Below, piece by piece: positions 6,441 to 8,785 of a stretch of 8,785 nucleotides of DNA. Both the position numbers and the translations under genes were made by a program. The stretch is from the NCBI GenBank assembly GCA_002695185.1, contig NZOF01000018.1, positions 1 to 8,785 on the forward strand, given 5' to 3'. Source of the stretch: Erythrobacter sp. GTDB taxonomy: Bacteria > Pseudomonadota > Alphaproteobacteria > Sphingomonadales > Sphingomonadaceae. Below the pieces are notes generated by a model. That model did no database searches. It saw only the letters and a list, made by a program, of their open reading frames with translations, and was not told the origin of the DNA. Positions within the stretch are counted from its first letter, which is position 1. Every line of letters starts with the position of its first letter.

Positions 6441-7957
6441 TCAACGGGCGCGGATGAAGGCGCGCAGGTCGGCGGACAGTTTTGCCCGGTCCTCGTCGCG
6501 AATATACATCATGTGGCCGGCATCGTAATAATGGAACTCCACCCGGTCCTGCGGGATACCGGTACGGTTGAGCGAATACTCCGCGCCGAAGAACGGGGTG
6601 GCGAAATCGTACCAGCCCTGTCCCACGAACGTGCGCAATCCGCTGTTCTTGCGCATCGCATCGCCCACGAAGGGCGCGACGTTGAGATAGGCGCCGCGCT
6701 GCCCGCCCGAAAGCGACCAGTTCCAGTTGCGGCCCGGTTCGCTTCCGATCGCCTGATATTCGCGGTCGGTCCGGTAACCCAGCCCATCGCGCAGCCAGCT
6801 GTTGATCGCGGCGGTATAGCCCGCATCGATGCCATAGAAGCTGGGATCGTCATCGGGATATTCACCGGCGTTATCGTAATCCTTGCCGGTATAACGCGCA
6901 TCGAGACGGCCGATGGTCAGGCCCTGATCGCGCAGCAATTCCTTGTAGAACCGCGGCGCGGTCACGCGCAGATCGGCATTGTCGAGATAGGTTTCCGACA
7001 GGCCCGTCAGCCGCGCCATTTCCGCGCGCACCGAGGCACGCTCTGCCGCGGGCAGGTCCTGCCCCTTGAGCAAAGCGGTGGCGAATGGTCCGATGGCGAA
7101 GCGCCGTGCATCTTTCACGATCGCTTCCACCGATGGGGCTTGCGCCTTGCCGTGATACCAAGCCGCCGCGGCCATGTTGGGCAGCGTCATGATATAGGCC
7201 ATTTCATTGCCCGGCGTGGGTTCGCGCGCAGCGAAATCGAGGATGGTCGAAACCAGGATCAGCCCATTGAGGCCCACATCGTTATAGGTCCGCCCTTCCA
7301 GTTCGCGCGCGACCATGGCGGTGCGCGTGGTGCCATAACTTTCACCGCCGAGATATTTGGGGCTGTTCCAGCGGCCGTTTTCGTTCAGCCACAGGCGGAT
7401 CACCTTGGCCACGGCCTGCGCATCCTCTTCCAGCCCGTAATATTTCTTCGGGTCGGTGCCTTCGGTCAGATGGCTGAAACCGGTGCCCGGTGGATCGATG
7501 AAGACGAGGTCCGCAACGTCCAGCAGGCTGTCGGGATTATCGAGGATGGGATAGGGCGGTGCACCGTCATCCTTCGCATCGGAAGGGATGGCCACGCGCT
7601 TCGGACCCCAGGCACCCATCTGCAACCAGACCGATCCCGATCCGGGGCCGCCATGTAGATGAAGAATACGGGGCGCGAGGTATCGCGCGGGCTTTTCACA
7701 TAGCTGGTGGTGACGATCACCGCTTCGGGTGTGCCATCGTCCGCCTTCAGGACGGTGTCGGAAACCGTCGCGCGATAGGACATGCGCTGGCCGCCGAATG
7801 TGCCGGTCAGATCTTGCGTGCGGACCTGCGCCTCCACCGCTTCGGCGGGCCCACTGGCGGCGGGCTTGCCATCGTCCTGCGCAATGGCGGTTGCGGGCAG
7901 CAGAGCAAAGGCGCTGGCGGCAAGGGCCCCGGAAATCACGCGGCGGCTGGTCATCAT
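6441..7957 (-). pseudogene. Secreted S10-family serine carboxypeptidase, frameshifted by an apparent one-base deletion
   Basis: Family S10 (carboxypeptidase Y type) enzymes remove C-terminal residues from peptides; this one would act outside the cytoplasm. Translation starts at 7957 (ATG ATG, with GAGGGG seven bases upstream) and gives a signal peptide ending at about AIA-QDD (residue 26). The frame is correct through RPVFFIY (95-101), then becomes nonsense. The family body resumes in another frame from 7625. Adding one base restores NGGPGSGSVWLQMGAWGPKR and a single 505-residue protein. The catalytic triad is then visible: Ser207 in GGESYGT, Asp451 in GQGWYDFATP and His482 in DAGHMM. As written, the product is a 163-residue truncated chain ending at 7466. 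A downstream start (TTG 7625) would lack both signal peptide and oxyanion-hole motif. Everything else is intact, so this is a very recent mutation or a sequencing error. It lies 67 bases after uvrB and before the lipoprotein gene. Confidence 0.85.
7652..7656 (-). other. Frameshift site in the S10 peptidase oxyanion-hole motif
   Basis: On the coding strand the sequence reads TTC ATC TAC ATG GCG GCC CCG GAT. The family motif Y-N-G-G-P-G-S needs TAC AAT GGC GGC CCC GGA. One A is missing on the coding strand, equal to one T beside position 7654 on the + strand. No slippery heptamer is present at the site, so programmed frameshifting is unlikely. Confidence 0.8.
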
Positions 7958-8024
7958 TGAAATTCCCCTCGATTGGGGTGACCTATGCCTGCCGCCTTCG
8001 ATCAGCGTCAAATACGCTCGTCGA
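7958..8024 (-). promoter_or_regulatory. Spacer between uvrB and the S10 peptidase gene, with ribosome binding site and small hairpins
   Basis: The ribosome binding site GAGGGG (7970 to 7965 on the - strand) lies seven bases before the peptidase start. It can pair with CCCC (7978 to 7975) as a four-base-pair hairpin with a six-base loop that would hide it. Nearer uvrB, AGCGT-ATTTG-ACGCT (8018 to 8004) forms a five-base-pair hairpin just after the uvrB stop. No T tract follows it, so it is at best a weak terminator. No clear promoter is seen, so the peptidase is probably at least partly read through from uvrB. Confidence 0.3.
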
Positions 8025-8785
8025 TCAGGGTTTGCCGCCCATCCGTTTATAGCGCGTCTTGCCGTAACGGTCCTTGCGCGTGCCGGGGCGGCCCGCATCG
8101 CTGCGGCCTACGCGCGGGGCCTTTTTCTCTGCGTCACCAAGGCCAAGCTCGTCGTTTTCCAGCTTGCGGATTTCATCGCGCAAGCGCCCGGCTTCCTCGA
8201 ATTCCAGATCGGCGGCGGCCTTGCGCATCCGCTTTTCCAGATCCTCGATATAGGCGCGAAGATTGTGGCCGACGAGGTTGTTGCGCTCGGCATCGCCCGT
8301 GTCGACGGTTACGCCGTCCTGCGCCGCGCTATGCGCCACGATGTCGGCGATATCGCGCTTGATCGTCTTAGGCGTGATGCCGTGTTCTTCGTTATAGGCT
8401 TTCTGCTTCTCGCGGCGGCGGTCGGTTTCCGCCATCGCGCGTTCCATGCTGCCGGTGATGCGATCGGCATAGAGGATTACGCGGCCTTCCACGTTACGCG
8501 CGGCGCGGCCGATGGTCTGGACCAGACTGGTTTCGCTGCGCAGGAAGCCTTCCTTGTCGGCATCGAGAATGCAGACCAGCCCGCATTCGGGAATATCGAG
8601 TCCTTCGCGCAGCAAGTTGATGCCCACCAGCACATCATAGACGCCAAGCCGCAGATCGCGGATCAGCTCGATACGCTCCAGCGTCTCCACGTCGCTGTGC
8701 ATATAGCGCACCTTCACGCCCGCTTCGTGCATGAATTCGGTCAGATCTTCCGCCATGCGCTTGGTCAGCGTGGTGACAAGCGTGC
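8025..8785 (-). CDS. uvrB: UvrABC excinuclease subunit B, C-terminal part (5' end outside the window)
   Basis: UvrB is the DNA-damage-verifying helicase-like subunit of nucleotide excision repair. It is loaded by UvrA and then recruits UvrC to cut. The last 252 residues are visible; the gene continues past the window edge, where the frame is still open. Seen in order: [17 protein letters not shown] at the edge, the motif V region [14 protein letters not shown] (about residues 53-66 of the visible part), [11 protein letters not shown], motif [11 protein letters not shown] (89-97) and [20 protein letters not shown]. Then comes a C-terminal UVR coiled-coil domain, [20 protein letters not shown] onward (about 179-209), used to contact UvrC. 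A basic tail rich in Arg, Lys and Gly ends the protein. Helicase motifs I-IV and the beta-hairpin lie outside the window. No damage-response operator can be judged because the promoter is not included. Confidence 0.97.
   Translation of the reverse strand, partial: TLVTTLTKRMAEDLTEFMHEAGVKVRYMHSDVETLERIELIRDLRLGVYDVLVGINLLREGLDIPECGLVCILDADKEGFLRSETSLVQTIGRAARNVEGRVILYADRITGSMERAMAETDRRREKQKAYNEEHGITPKTIKRDIADIVAHSAAQDGVTVDTGDAERNNLVGHNLRAYIEDLEKRMRKAAADLEFEEAGRLRDEIRKLENDELGLGDAEKKAPRVGRSDAGRPGTRKDRYGKTRYKRMGGKP

Noticed and set aside
6360..7658. A 432-codon open frame on the + strand, opposite the S10 peptidase gene and part of the lipoprotein gene
   Set aside because: It mirrors genuine coding sequence on the - strand, has no recognisable domain, and long antisense frames are common in GC-rich genomes because stop codons are rare.
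7652..7665. Programmed ribosomal frameshifting in the S10 gene
   Set aside because: No slippery heptamer of the X XXY YYZ type is present at the junction. The nonsense stretch begins exactly at a universally conserved motif, so a simple deletion or base-calling error explains it better.
1..8785. Defence system, phage, insertion sequence, CRISPR array or tRNA
   Set aside because: All but a few tens of bases between genes are covered by housekeeping-type coding regions. No direct repeat series, terminal inverted repeats, integrase, transposase or tRNA cloverleaf was seen.

Overview
The window is a dense, GC-rich stretch of bacterial chromosome with no mobile elements, RNA genes or CRISPR arrays that I can see. 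Gene content and protein style (hemC-hemD followed by a mitofilin-like membrane gene, a Coq6-type hydroxylase, a secreted S10 peptidase beside uvrB) point to an alphaproteobacterium. Sphingomonadales, perhaps near Erythrobacteraceae, is my best guess; this rests on protein flavour and not on a search.

Layout. Left block (1-2543, + strand): hemC, hemD and a membrane-anchored Mic60/mitofilin-like gene form a tight operon. The first two overlap by 4 bases and the third follows after 24 bases. Positions 2547-3761 (- strand) hold a UbiH/Coq6-family FAD monooxygenase that converges on the mitofilin-like gene with only 3 bases between stops. A stem-loop spans that junction. Positions 3805-5859 (+ strand) hold a three-domain DsbD/ScsB-type thiol:disulfide reductant transporter, divergent from the monooxygenase across 43 bases. 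Right block (8785 down to 5816, - strand): the 3' part of uvrB, a secreted S10 serine carboxypeptidase broken by an apparent one-base deletion, and a small lipoprotein of unknown function. The lipoprotein's 3' end overlaps the 3' end of the DsbD-like gene by 44 bases.

How it works together. HemC and HemD make uroporphyrinogen III, the first macrocycle of haem and other tetrapyrroles. The mitofilin-like protein is the usual alphaproteobacterial passenger of this operon and probably shapes or tethers the inner membrane. The monooxygenase probably hydroxylates the ubiquinone ring. The DsbD-like protein carries electrons from cytoplasmic thioredoxin to the periplasm. The theme is respiratory-membrane and envelope maintenance, with a DNA-repair and peptidase unit alongside.

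I found no convincing undescribed system. The points most worth a second look are the frameshift placed exactly in the oxyanion-hole motif of the S10 peptidase, the shortened Mic60-like protein, and the uncharacterised lipoprotein.
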